Below, one piece after another: positions 35,909-47,960 of a stretch of DNA of 64,000 bases. Source of the stretch: Membranipora membranacea (taxonomy: Eukaryota; Bryozoa; Gymnolaemata; Cheilostomatida; Membraniporidae); the NCBI GenBank assembly GCA_914767715.1, contig OU612069.1, forward strand, positions 16,241,387 through 16,305,386, given 5' to 3'. The notes under the pieces were generated by a model. The model was given only the letters and a program-made list of their open reading frames with translations. It was not told the DNA's origin and did not search any database. The translations under genes were made by a program, and so were the position numbers. Positions within the stretch are counted from its first letter, which is position 1. Every line of letters starts with the position of its first letter.

Positions 35909-38190
35909 GATCTGGATGATGGTGCTGTCCTTGGATGCATTTCATCGGGAACAGGTGCAAGACCGTTCAACAAGCTCGCTGCCAACATGAATCTCCCAAG
36001 TATGTATTGAGTTTTGTTTCTAAACTGTTCACTGTATTTTTGCAATAGGTCATACTCCTTGCCATCCTTGAATGCACAACTCAATCATCATAAAATCATA
36101 TCTGATGTGTACATGATTTGGCGTGGTTTTTCAATAGAGAAATCAGAAACAAATTTGACAGTTCATGTAACCTTTCAACCTTTTACAGCATACAGGCAGA
36201 ACTCATGTGCATGAGAACAAGCTAGGAGAGAGGATAAAAGATGAGTGACAGAAGGAAGCAGTGACAGCTGATGAGGGAGAGATTGTATTGGCAAAGGCAA
36301 ACAGACAAATATTTCAGGAGAAACCATGAATTCGTGTGGCTGTAGATGGAGGGTGGCAGAAACAGTCTCACGGACATAGCTATAATTCATCATCTGGTAA
36401 GTTTGTTGCAATATCTATGGCAAGGTGTGTAATTCACACCTGGCTTTTAACATCGCATTCAGCTATGAAGATATTTCTCTACCAACTTGAAAGAGGTATT
36501 ATTATCCAAAGGTAATAGATATCACCAGGTAAGCACACATAAAACTACAGCGTGCAAAGTACAGGTTCATCTTCAAACTTCTGCTTTTATAGGAGTCGCA
36601 GTTGTTATTGGTGTGGCCACTAACAAAGTCTTACAAGTTATTTCCAAGAACAGTAGCTGCCACTGCTGTAAAGTTAGCCCCACCAACACAAAACACAACT
36701 GCAGCAAAAACCACACAGGTTCTGTAGGATCTATGGAGTCGAAGGGGATCGTGGAGGCCTCTGAGAGCGCTCCTGAGAAGTATGGGTGTTATTACCTCGA
36801 GTATGTTGGGGATGGAGAGACAACAGTCGCCGACAGTATCATTTGCAATGTAAGTAAACCATTTTCGTATGCAAGCTATAATATTCCTTATATAATTCAG
36901 TCCCAAGAGTCGTCTGATGGCTTAGTTTTGTGCTACTCATGAAAATATAGAAATATACATAAAAATATATATATATATATGAACAAAACTGAAACTCAAA
37001 ATCATTAATTGTCAGATTTGTGAAAAGTGAAAAGTCAGGATGGTGTAAGAGAAAAGCTACCATCTTTGTTCAATTTACTTTTTACTTTTCACAGGTTTCA
37101 TACGGTACCAGTGTGAAGAAGATACCATGCGCCAACCATACGACAAAAAATGTACGTAAACATTTAGAGGACTTGAGGAAATCAGACAGGACCATTACAG
37201 CAGTACATGCCAGTAAGATTGCTGGTAGCGTTAGGCCTACGCCTACCAGAAGCTGAATGCAGAAGTGCCATCTTTAACACGGTGAACCGTACAGGAGGTG
37301 ATCACCAGCTGTGTAGCGACCGATGGAACTGCCATCATGGTAATACTAAGGGAGACATGCCATGGAGTCTTCAAACCATGACAAATATACAGTTGAATAT
37401 CAATCTGCGACTTCCTGCTATTGTCCCTATAGATCATATGTTAGTGAGACATTCCAGTGTAAGAGTTTTAACATAGAAAATGGTTCTCAGATGACTGTGT
37501 CACTTAAAAAGATTGATGGGTTTTCTTTGGATATATCCCTTGAGACTGTGAGTTATCCTCACATTGTGTTGACTGGCACAACTTCCCAATGTACACCCAA
37601 AAAACATGCTTAACAGGAGATGCAGCATTATGCTGTTCACATAATAAATTTCCTTATTCAATTCCACACATATAGAAGATACTCCAGCGCTGTGCGGATA
37701 CACCCAATATTAATGAAAGCATGACAACAAACTACGCTGAGTGTTTCATGAATATACGGTCATCAATGGATGGTAGTAGGCACATTGATAGGGGGAAATC
37801 TGGCTCCTGGTTGACAAGATGCCATGGTAAGGGAAATTCAACATTATAATTTTCCTTCCATCTATCTATTCTAGTAAAATAAAATTGTAAGCAAAGCTTT
37901 ATTGCTTTCAATTCGACAAGGCAAGAGAGTATCAATTATTGGTCTGAGTACTTATAATATCAGAAGAACAGACTTTATTTGATGTGAGTATTAGCTGTTT
38001 GGAAAACTTTACGTTTCTTGATAGATTAGCTCCTCTGTATTTTAGCTGCTGCCCTCCGATATAACAGAGGGACAGCGTGGACACGTAGTTTCATCAAGTA
38101 CTCAGACAACTCAGAGAAGACCCTTACAACAATAGACAGTCTGACGGCATACCACAAAGATTATATGCATGATTAAACCAGGAAGAAAGA
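35909..38190 (+). pseudogene. Intron-containing Mutator-like transposase-domain gene, degraded
   Basis: Exon-like blocks: 35909-35999, 36196-36396, 36593-36849, 37095 to about 37245, then in another frame to about 37380, and 38045 to about 38163. The first four join in phase with GT/AG sites. Recognisable pieces of the animal Mutator-like transposase domain are AVDGGWQKQSHGHS (catalytic-start D-G-x-W-x-x-R/K-G), the SCHCC cysteine cluster, CSKNHTGSVGSMES (usual C-x-x-N-x-x-G-S-S-x-x-M-E), YLEYVGDG (usual GDGD) and IPCANHTTKNVRKHLE. Lesions: TGA stops at 36246-36248 and 36332-36334, and a frame change near 37240. The acidic residue after GDG is altered (GDGE). The C-terminal block 38045-38163 (ALRYNRGTAWTRSF) resembles the family's late A-x-x-x-F-N-x-G segment. 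Either a dead transposon or a dead domesticated copy. Confidence 0.75.
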
Positions 38191-38482
38191 CAGGAGTAAA
38201 AAGAAACAACCAAAGAAGGAGACTAAAGGTATAGTGATTAGATTTAGGGCCAAAATAATTGACTATAATTCTAAGACTTGAGATTCATATTCCAGTTGAG
38301 GAATTTTGATCCGCAGCCTCAATAGATAAAACACAGTTGTTATGGGAGAGCGGGGCAAGTTGGCCTACCGGGGTAGGTTGGACTTTCTAATTTGTAGTAA
38401 AAGTTCTTATGTTTTGGAGTAGTCTGCACATTATATACTATAACAATGTTATTACATCACTTCCTGTCAATGGCTAGTTAGT

Positions 38483-39705
38483 TATGTATGTATGTATGTA
38501 TATATTTGTATCAATTCTCATGATAAAATCAATGTTTCTCTTGTGCTCTGTGAATAAAAATAAAGTTTTAAAAATTATAATAAAACATTGACTAGATTCA
38601 TAATAAATGAATCAAGCTATTCGATTGAGCAGTTTTACACATAATGAGCGAAAACAGTATTTACGGCAGTTTACACGGTAGGCTGGCACTCTGTATCTAC
38701 CAGATGGGAGTTGTTCTAGCGTTATGACAGTGTCTCTTCCCGAAGCGAACATTCTCAGGCATTTAGTTTTGAAGAACTTATCGAATATATCGTCTATGGT
38801 TGTAACTTCAAGCCTGCCTTTGCTTAGTCTACGTGCTGTGTTGATGAGGTGATTGTACTGGTTCTTAATATCAGATGAGAGGTGTCCGTATATAATACAT
38901 AGGTGATATTGTAGGACACTTTCGAGAAATGAGGTGTATGCCAGCTTAATGGTAGTTGTCTTGACATTCATAAAGGCTAGCTGCTTCATGATGAATAGTC
39001 GTTTGTTAGCTTTGCTGATGATGTTTTTGGTGTTCGTATTGAAGTTAAGCTTATGATTGAGTGTGGTGCCAAGATATTTGTATTCATCTACTCGTTCGAT
39101 GGCGGAGTTGTTGATCATGATGGGTGGAGGGTCAGGATCATCGCGTAGATTACAGAAAACAAGCTCTTTGGTTTTCTTTGTGTTGATGAGCAGACTGTTT
39201 CTTGTGCACCAGGATCTGATATTATTGATTTCAACTTGCAGTGATGATGGTGATTTTGGCGAGATGAATTCTAATATCACAGTGTCATCGGCGTATTTTA
39301 TGATGGTGTGATCATCGCTTACTGCCATGTCGTCTACGTAAAGTGAGAAGAGGATGGGACTGAGGACACATCCCTGAGGGCATCCAGTTGATGTTATGAT
39401 GCTGTTAGATAGAGTATTACCTACTTTCACTCGCTGTGTACATGATGACAGAAAGTTATATGACCAGGATACGATGTTGGGGTTTACTTTATGAGATGAC
39501 ATCTTTTGGGCTAGGGTGTTACTGTTGATTGTATTCAAAGCACTGCTAAAGTCAATGAAAATCGAGCGTACATAATTCTTTGCAGAGCTATCGAGATGAT
39601 TAGTGATTTTGTCAAGTAACAACAATAGTGCATCGTCTGTACTGCTGTTACGTTTATAGGCAAACTGGTAACTATCGGCAATGTGAGCACTGATGTGGGG
39701 CGCTA
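38483..39705 (-). mobile_element. 5'-truncated L2/CR1-like LINE, reverse transcriptase
   Basis: The minus frame 39625-38612 (337 aa) carries FIDFSSALNTI, GCPQGCVLSPILFSLYVDDM, the catalytic IIKYADDTVIL and the EYKYLGTTLN thumb motif, ending LPSGRYRVPAYRVN, the C-terminal signature of L2/Rex-like RTs. The same frame extends upstream to about 39700 (QFAYKRNSSTDDA). The endonuclease and ORF1 are missing, so the copy is 5'-truncated. The 3' side ends in a TATG repeat (38483-38504, i.e. CATA on the element strand), as L2/CR1 elements end in short microsatellites. The RT frame is intact, so the insertion is fairly young. Exact boundaries are not defined. Confidence 0.88.
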
Positions 39706-40439
39706 AAGTTCCTCAAGACAGTTATCTATTAGTTATCTATTTTATTTTATCTTTAGACAAAATAAAAACAACTACGCCTCTTTTTGCAGGCAAAATGCAT
39801 GTACAATTTTGTTTCAAATGATATAGTCTGAAGGTTAGTTAGGTACTTTTTGGATATATAGGGAAAGTGGAAAACTTCGTTTTAATTCGAACTTGATAAA
39901 ACAACTTGGGTTTGAGGCTAAACACAAAAATGAAAAATCCCAAGTTTGATGTGATAATAAAAATTAAATCAAATGTGTCTATGAATTTTATGCTATGGGT
40001 AACATATTGAAAGGCAGGTTATGATGTGGCACTTTGAACTGAACTGAAAAGGAAAGAAAAACAAACAACAGGTCTACATATGGATATGAATATATTAGTG
40101 TTGAGCAAGATATGACTCAAAATTTAAATTATTTTTACTATTATATACAAAGGAGATTCTATTATGTAAAAAATATTTCTAAACATATTATAGTAATTAC
40201 TCTGGAATGAAAAAAAATATGATGGATACAAAATTATATATATGTACAAAAAGGAAACAAAACAAATGGCGATTTGATATTTATGGATTGTAATGAATCA
40301 CGTTTGGTAGGAAGCATATCAAGTTGAACATGTTGATGTTAAAATATGAAACGCTTTGGTTTTACGATAAAATAAAAAACTGAAAAGATAATATTTGCAT
40401 TTAGGGATTCGAAAGTAGCTGTGACTCTCCGTATGCTTG

Positions 40440-43385
40440 GTTCTCTGTTTATACATCATCTATCTCTGTTTACAATCTGTTCTGGTGTTGTCTGCTGAGT
40501 GGGACCATCATGGTCCCCGTACCCTCACCCAGCAGTATGGCCTACTCTACCTCTTAGGGTGACCTGACCAGTGACTGTTTTCTGGATCGAGGGGTCTTGC
40601 TCCATTAGTTAGGTAGGTTGCTTGACTTCGTTTTTGTTGTGGATTTACCGACAAAATCTCCCACTCTGATTGTAAGAGAAGAGAGACATGTGGTCCGCAT
40701 GGTCTAGATCAATGCTGTCTCTTAGAAATGTAATTTTGGCATTTGTTTAAGAAGTGGAAGACAGTTTCATCCTCCATGAGGCATGAGCAAGTTGATGTGT
40801 ATGTCTGCCTCACTTTGTATAGGAAAGCTTGAAGTTTTGTTTGACCTGTCATGAGGCTGCATAGCTGTCCAGTGATATCTCGTGGAAGGTGCATTGGGAT
40901 AGGTTTCTTTATTAAGTGTGTTACTGCCGACTGGCCTAGCAGTCCTTCGCTATTGTGACCCTGTCTCATGTGAGATGTCCATGCGCGGGCGTCTTCTTCT
41001 TTCATCAGTTTCTTTATTTTGGACTTTTTGAAGTCTACAGCTTGTAGGGGAGATTCTGTGAAGTGTCTCCCCATTACTTTAATTATTGGCATCTTATTTT
41101 TTTTGTAGTGCACTTTTATCCTGGCATAAAATGTTGTTTATTGTTTCCCCTTCTATGGCTAGTCTGCATAGATTTAATATGTCATTTGTATACCTGATGT
41201 GTATGGTAGGTGTGTTGGCTAGTCTGTGTAGAGTTTCTGTTGTTGGGTTAAATGGAGCGCCGAGAAGGTCTTTTAGACATGTATGTAGTGATATCTCCTC
41301 ATTGATGTCCCATATGTAGGCATTGTATAATACCTTTGGAAGAATAGCCGTGTTTAAAATAGTACGGGTGACCTGAGGACGTAGCCCGTGTCGTATATAT
41401 GGTAACAGCATGTTCCACTTCCTGTTGAGTGTAGATTTGGCTAACTCTTTTTGTTGCTTGAATTTTAGACTTTTGTCAACTATGAGCCCTAGGACTTTGG
41501 TTTCTGATGTTATATTTATATTTTCGTTGCTGATCTTCATCTGAGTTGGTTGTCCTTTGAAGTAGATTAAATCCGTTTTGGTGCAGTTTGCTTTAAGTCT
41601 CCATTTTGAGAGCCATTTGCTGATGCTCTCGCATGTAGACTTCAAATTCTCCTCCAACTGTGTTTCGTTTGGTTTCCAGCATTTTATCGAGCAGTCATCA
41701 GCGTACTACAATTTGAGCCCATCTGCTTCTGAGAGCATATCCCTGATATATATTATAAATAGGAGTGGGACAGAATGCTCCCTTGTGGTAATCCGATGTG
41801 ACAGGGTTTGGCATTTGAAGTGTAGTTGCTGATCTTTATCCTTATCTTTCTGTCTTTCAAGAAACTATAGATCAGCTGAATAAACTCTTGATTGAAGCCT
41901 AGTTTGGATAGTCTGTATAACAAGCCGTCATGCCAAATGCTATCGAATGCTTTTTGTAGATCAATAAAAAGGCCTGCAGTAGCAAAGTTTTTGGCACAGT
42001 TGTGCTGTATTGTTGTTATCATCTGGGATAAGTAGGTGCTTGTTGACTTTCTTTTTCTAAATCCATGTTGATCTTTATCTAGCCAGTTGTTTTCTTCCAC
42101 AATATCTCTGAGCCTGTGTGGATAGTATTTTGTTGAATAGGATTAGGAGGTTGATGTGGAATTGGCTTCCACTAATCTTTAGCATATCTGGGTGTATTCC
42201 GTCTCCGTCAGCTCCCTTCCCATTTGATTTGGTGGCGTTGATGGCATTGATTAATTCCTCCTCTGTGACCTTAGCCATTATTTCTACAAACTTATTATCG
42301 TTGCTTTTTTGGCTGTTTGTTACTTCTTGAAACCATTGTTGTGAAAAGTTTGAACCCTCCAAGTGTTTGCCTTGGAAGATCTGTTGAAAGAAAGTGTCTG
42401 CCTTTAGGTCATCTTGCAGAATCAACTGCCCATTTTGCTTCATTGCACCAATGTGTGTTTTTTCAGGTTTATAGAAGGTTTTTCTGAAGTTTTTCCAGAA
42501 AGCAGGACCGTCTGTGATGTTAAGGTTGGTAGATTTCTCTGCGATAAATTCTGTTTGTGCTTTTGACAGAGCACTTTTAAAATTCTCTTTTGCGTTTTGT
42601 AGAATATCTCCATTCACATAATTTGATCTGTATTTGAATCTTCTTCTAGCATTCCTTACTGTCTTTGATAGTTTGGAAAGCCCTGGAGTCCAATATGGTT
42701 TGCAGTGTTGAGTAAGTTGAATCTTTGGCACAAACGCTTCTTTGCACTCTTGTAGGTTGGAGAGGATTGAGTGCATTATATCTTCTGGGTCTAAGTGTTG
42801 AATATCAGGTAAGGTTGAAGCTGATAGAAACTCGAGATGGTTACGGAAACCTTCCCAGTCGGCTCTACTCCAACTGTAAATGGTCTTTGATTCTGGTTTT
42901 AGTTTTTGAAAGTTGAGTGAAGTCCACACAGGTATGTGTCCCCTCATTGGTGCTCCTGTAAAAAGTTCTTCCTCTTCATCGACATATTGGTTTACTAATA
43001 GCTTCATGGTTTGTTGATCAGTGATGAGAATGTCTATAAGGCTACCGCCTGTGTCACACAGGAATGTTTTGTTGTCGTGAAAGGCTGGTATATGTAGGTT
43101 GTTGTTGATGAGAGCTCATCTCCATGCTTATTTGTGGTATGATCTCTCCAGAGTGGATGCCTCCCGTTGAAATCACCAAATGCAGCGAAGCATGAACATC
43201 TCATCGACTTCAAGTTGTTGATAGCATTGATTATCTGTCCTTCTGTCTCCTTGAGTAAAGATAAGTTATTTGGTGGAACATAGGAACAGCATACTAGGAT
43301 GCGACGTTTCTCTATCGTGAGTGCTGCGAATATGTTATTGGTATTGTCGGATCGAGAAAGATCACGACAGTTCACTGCTGGCAGA
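40440..43385 (-). mobile_element. Jockey-like non-LTR retrotransposon, endonuclease plus RT, multiply frameshifted
   Basis: Read on the minus strand: endonuclease remnant 43375-43034 (VCCSYVPPNNLSLL, then FGDFNGRHPLWRDHT with the D-F-N-x-x-H-x-x-W motif); linker and RT N-terminal part 43007-42075 (KTVRNARRRFKYR; ELINAINATKSNGKGADGDG); RT core 42100-41753 (LFIDLQKAFDSIWHDGLL; GLPQGSIL); the YADD box at about 41700 directly preceded by an in-frame stop; thumb 41657-41094; C-terminal cysteine motif 41113-40709 (C-x-C then H-x-x-x-x-C). Frame breaks near 43115, 42090, 41760 and 41100. The 5' end is truncated near 43385. The 3' end is uncertain (3' UTR to about 40440 or lower). Jockey-superfamily assignment is by motif likeness. 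Confidence 0.85.
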
Positions 43386-44477
43386 GTTCATATGAGATTA
43401 CTTTATAATACTGAATGCACTTTTTCAGCAGTTTGATGATTTTATTACTGAACTACACCCTGGGGCAAATGCCCCAGGCAACTGATAAATTGCAACGCCA
43501 AGTTGTAACTGTCACACGTAACTCGCAATTATAACTCGCAATTGTAACTGATTCTTCAGAGCAAAAACCACTGTTCTTTATACTGACCTGTATAAATAGG
43601 TCGTAAAAATAGAAACGGGTGGGATGATACGTCATTATTTTGATGGCCAACCTCCGCATTTAGATGGTAATTAAATGTGCAAAAAATGGAAGTAAATGCG
43701 GAAGAGTATAACAATTAATCAGATTAGGACCATGGCAACCATGACAGTGCAATAATATAGGCGTGTCACATACAGTGTATGTGACATAACCACAGAATTG
43801 AATCGCAGTACAGTAAACTTGCATAATTAAAATACCTATGAAGCGAATTGGATAGTTCTTATTAGATGTTGACAATTTAATAATCGGCCACATAATTGAA
43901 ATGATAGTGGTTAAGAAAAGGAATCCACATATATATATATGTTTTATTTTAACCTGTGCAATATCAGAGGACAGGATCAGGTGATAACTAATCCTCAAAG
44001 TTGACTGCATTTCATCGAACTATCCCTAGATGGGAGACTTCTGTCATATACTTCAGACAAGTTGTCTTTTTGTTCATGAAATTGGAAGACAAAGTTTATG
44101 AGATAGAAGTAAAAGGGGATCTCACCTGTAAACACCCGGAATCATCAGTAATTACCTTTGATGATGACGCTCAGGGTTACAATGTTAACTTTAGGAAACT
44201 ACTTTGTGCAAGCAGGTTAAACAATGAAATATCATGAATACCTTTTGAGAATGTCATGAAATAAAAGCATAGTCAAGAATAATATTACCAATGCAAATCA
44301 TGGTAAACCCAAAGACAACTCTAGTATCTAGGGTCCAACTGGAAGAATCAAAGAAAGGGGGGGGGGGCACTGAAAATTAGCTCTGCATCTGAGATGCGGG
44401 TGTTAACTTGAAAAAGGAGAGATGAAAGTGGTTTTCAAATTATGTCCTCTTTAAGAGTTGGGTTAAAAAAGTTTGGT
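43386..44477. other. No gene seen
   Basis: Between the Jockey-like LINE and a SINE fragment. Short AT repeats and a G8-9 run near 44358; nothing else recognised. Confidence 0.55.
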
Positions 44478-44575
44478 CAAAATCGCAAGTTTTTCTCCGT
44501 CCGAAGACTGAGAAATAGGCCGCCATATTCCTCGCCAAGCTGCTCTCAGTTTGCAGGCAGGTCGGAGCACATAGC
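44478..44575 (-). mobile_element. tRNA-derived SINE, family 1, copy C, headless
   Basis: Shares AAAATCGCAAG, TCTCCGTCCGA and TGCAGGCAGGTCGGAGCACA with copy B but stops before the tRNA-like part. Confidence 0.75.
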
Positions 44576-44882
44576 TTTGAAATGAAAAAAACTTTTTTCT
44601 AAAAACTCTCAAAATAACAGAGTATTTGTGAGCGGCTTGAGAACGTAAACAAGGAAATTAAATGAAATGACCAAGCTAAAACTTTTGTGATGTGTTAGAT
44701 TTGGAGCAACCTTCCAATGCTGCTGCTATGATTTTCAGTGACAAACTATCTTTGTGAAAATACTGTGTATAAATATTTACGTAACTTACATGTAGGTATA
44801 CATACATATTATAACTATTTGCAATCATTCGAAATGTCAGGTATTCATTAGAACATGTCCTAGTTTTGTTTCAAATAGTTAG

Positions 44883-45737
44883 CCGGTTTTCCCCGTAGCT
44901 GGGTTTCCCCAGAGATGGGTTTTCCCCATAGCTTGGTTTTCCCCAGCGCTGGGTATTCCTCAGAGCTGGGTTTTCCTCGAAGGCTGGTGTTCCCCATTGC
45001 CGGGTTTTCCCCAAAGCTGGGGTTTTCCCAGAGCCCGATTTTCTCCAGAGCGGGGTTTTCCCCACAGCTGGGTTTTCCCCAAAGGCCAGATTTCCCCAGA
45101 GCTGGGTTTTCCCCAGAGCGGGGTTTCCCCACAGCTGGGATTTCCCCAAATGCCGGATTTCCCCAGAGCTGGGTTTCCCCAAAGCTCGGTTTTTCTCATC
45201 TGGTTTTCCTCAGAGCTGGGTTTTCCCCAGATCTGGGTTTTCCCAGAACTGGGGTTTCCTCAGAGCTGGGTTTTCCCCGAAGCTCGGTTTTCCCCATAGC
45301 TGGCTCTCCCAGAGCTGGGTTTTCCTCAGAGCTGGGTTTTTCCATTGCCGGGTTTTCCCCAAAGCTGGGGTTTTCCCAGAGCCCGATTTTCCCCAGAGCG
45401 GGGTTTTCCCCACAGCTGGGTTTTCCCCAAAGGCCAGATTTCCCCAGAGCTGGGTTTTCCCCAGAGCGGGGTTTCCCCACAGCTGGGATTTCTCCAAATG
45501 CCGGATTTCCCCAGAGCTGGGTTTCCCCAAAGCTCGGTTTTTCTCATCTGGTTTTCCTCAGAGCTGGGTTTTCCCCAGATCTGGGTTTTCCCAGAACTGG
45601 GGTTTCCTCAGAGCTGGGTTTTCCCCGAAGCTCGGTTTTCCCCATAGCTGGCTTTCCCAGAGCTGGGTTTTCCCCAGAGCTGGGTTTTCCCAGGGCTTGT
45701 TTTTCCCCATGGTTGGGTTTTCCCCACAGTTTGGTAA
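44883..45737. repeat. 17-bp minisatellite with 348-bp higher-order duplication
   Basis: About 50 units of consensus GAGCTGGGTTTTCCCCA. Variants occur in the same order in two blocks offset by 348 bp (the block beginning near 44997 repeats from 45345). Each unit holds an imperfect dyad CTGGG-TTTTC-CCCAG. I count 20 exact GGGTTTTCCC cores. The plus frame 44915-45769 (284 codons) and several minus frames are open only because the unit has no stop in most frames; no start context or gene structure supports translation. Confidence 0.95.
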
Positions 45738-46639
45738 TCCTTTGTCAGGTTGCTACCGGTCAATATTGATTTTAGAAAGTTCGTTGGTGAAATTTTGTCC
45801 TACCAACCTTAAACCTGAGAATGATTTCAGAATTTACTCTCATACTTATTTCCGTCAAATCGACCTTCAAATGCATTGAATTCAATTACTGGTCTGCCAA
45901 AAAACAATTCCACATTCCTCAGCTCATTGATGCTCAGCTATTTTTTATGCTAACGAGTTGTGTGGTTGATTACCGAAAACACAGGATTTTTGTAGTTGTG
46001 ATTTGATTCATAATCTACTGCAGATGAATTTAAATCAAGAAAACTGCCATATTATTTGCAACAGGCATGTGGTGCTGACCTGACTGGTTTAGCAACGTTT
46101 CTGCTTAAAAACTTTCTATAGTTCGAAAACCAGAAACAAGATTTGCGCGATGGATGCAAGCATTTGACAACCGCTATTTGCGTTAAGAAAATATTACAAA
46201 CCAAAATGAAAGACAGAAAAAATAAGTAATGTAACAAAAGTTTTCTACTCCCTCAACATATCGCATATTTATTGCTGAGAAAGTATCATTAAACTAGACT
46301 TATATTGGTACAAAGTTGTTGACTCCATATCTAGTCAAAATTTCAACTTTCCAACAGAATATAAGCAGCTATTAGAATCTGGTGTATTTTTCTTTGTGCC
46401 CTTTTTTCCGCAAAGCTTACCTATACCTATACCCTTACCTATATATTCACACCTGCACAATTAACACTGTTCAATGATAAGTTTTCTGCTAGTCCAGCTC
46501 CTTTCAGTTATCTCTTCGGCTTTATTGGAGATTATTTTGGATCCCAGATAAGAGGCAAACATCACTGCAATAGGCTATATCATGTCATAACAGGAATCCG
46601 TCAGCCTAGAGTCAGACACCATCCATGATGTTCAGATTT

Positions 46640-47960
46640 TTATAGGATAATGTCTTCTCTTATAGCTATTGAGGTGGTAATACTAGACACCTGTCAAACA
46701 TTGATAATTCTACTGTGTGAAAATGCCACCAAGCTTAAAGGGATAAAACACTTCTGATCTCTGTTTGGCAGCCAATGGAGCACAGAAAAATGTATGTACA
46801 TACAAAAACTCCTTATTTGTAATTCAAAACCCCTTGATCTGCTCAAATGTGCATTCTAAATTGTAGTTGTGCATCTCCAACAAGAAATAAGACAACTAAC
46901 AGAATTGCTTGTGATCTGAAAAAAGCTGATTTTGTGAGCAGTTGTGTGCTCCTACCTCTTGGTTAGTGTTTCAATTGTCCAGATACTCAAAGTGCGCATG
47001 TGCAATAAGGATGACCTTTTGACTTTAGCTTGTTATTTTCTAACAGCCCAGCTTAACACTTTTACTACCATAACCGGATATGGTAATAAAAGTGTTAAGC
47101 TGGGCTGTTAGAAAATAACAAGCTAAAGTCCTTAGTGCACATGCGCACTTTGAGTATCTGGACAATTGAAACACTAACCAAGAGGTAGGAGCACACAACT
47201 GCTCACAAAATCAGCTTTTATTGGTAGTAAATCTGTCGGAAAATTTTAATAAGTCAGCCAGATCCATCATGCTTGGGATATTTCAATTAAAATGAAGCTT
47301 ATTGCGTGCTAAATTGTGATCATCCTTTGAGACCATAAAGCATGCCAAGTCAACTAATGCCCATAGCTTCTTGCATTAACTAAATTAGTACCAGACTATT
47401 GCAACAGAACATTGAACTCTGTTGCAAACCATTCGCATGGCTGTTGGCATCACTGACAAATTAGGAACACTAAATCATCTGTCAAGGTATCCTACATTCA
47501 AAGGTTGATGATAGCCTCTACTGACTCTGTGAAAATACATGGTACACTACTTCATACTTAATAAAGAACTTGCAACTGTCTGATACTTTTGCCAGTGAGC
47601 CACCCTACACTTTAGTAACACCACCTATAACCCAGAGAAGCTGGCTGAGGCTGAGTCTAATACCAATGATCACGATAATGCTGACTTAGTTTGACCTATA
47701 GAAGTACTGCTTGAAGATAGGAATCAATATCGAGAGCAAACAGCAATACAATAGTATGAGCTTACTGCAGCTAATCTAAAAAGAAGTTAAGAGCAGGTGA
47801 CCTTCAGCATCCATTCAAACACCACCCATGATTTTTAGAGGAAAATAGCTCCACTGATTGCTGAAGAGTTGATTATCCTACAACTACACACTTGTCAAAC
47901 CTTGATAATACTAAACCCTCTATCAACAGGCACGCAAGCTTGAGGATAAAATCGTAAAGG
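46640..47960. repeat. Diverged direct repeat flanking the large foldback
   Basis: ACACCTGTCAAACATTGATAAT (about 46688) with AAGCTTAAAGGATAAAA recurs as ACACTTGTCAAACCTTGATAAT (about 47888) with AAGCTTGAGGATAAAA, so the foldback sits between two copies of an older repeat. Confidence 0.5.
46921..47218. repeat. Large foldback element, arms about 142-147 bp
   Basis: Left arm from AAAAGCTGATTTTGTGAGCA (46921), right arm to TGCTCACAAAATCAGCTTTT (47218), meeting at TAACCGGATATGG. The arms differ by a 12-base insertion and few substitutions. Confidence 0.92.

Noticed and set aside
44915-45769. 284-codon plus-strand ORF and several minus-strand ORFs.
   Set aside because: Entirely produced by the 17-bp minisatellite; no splice, promoter or start-context support.
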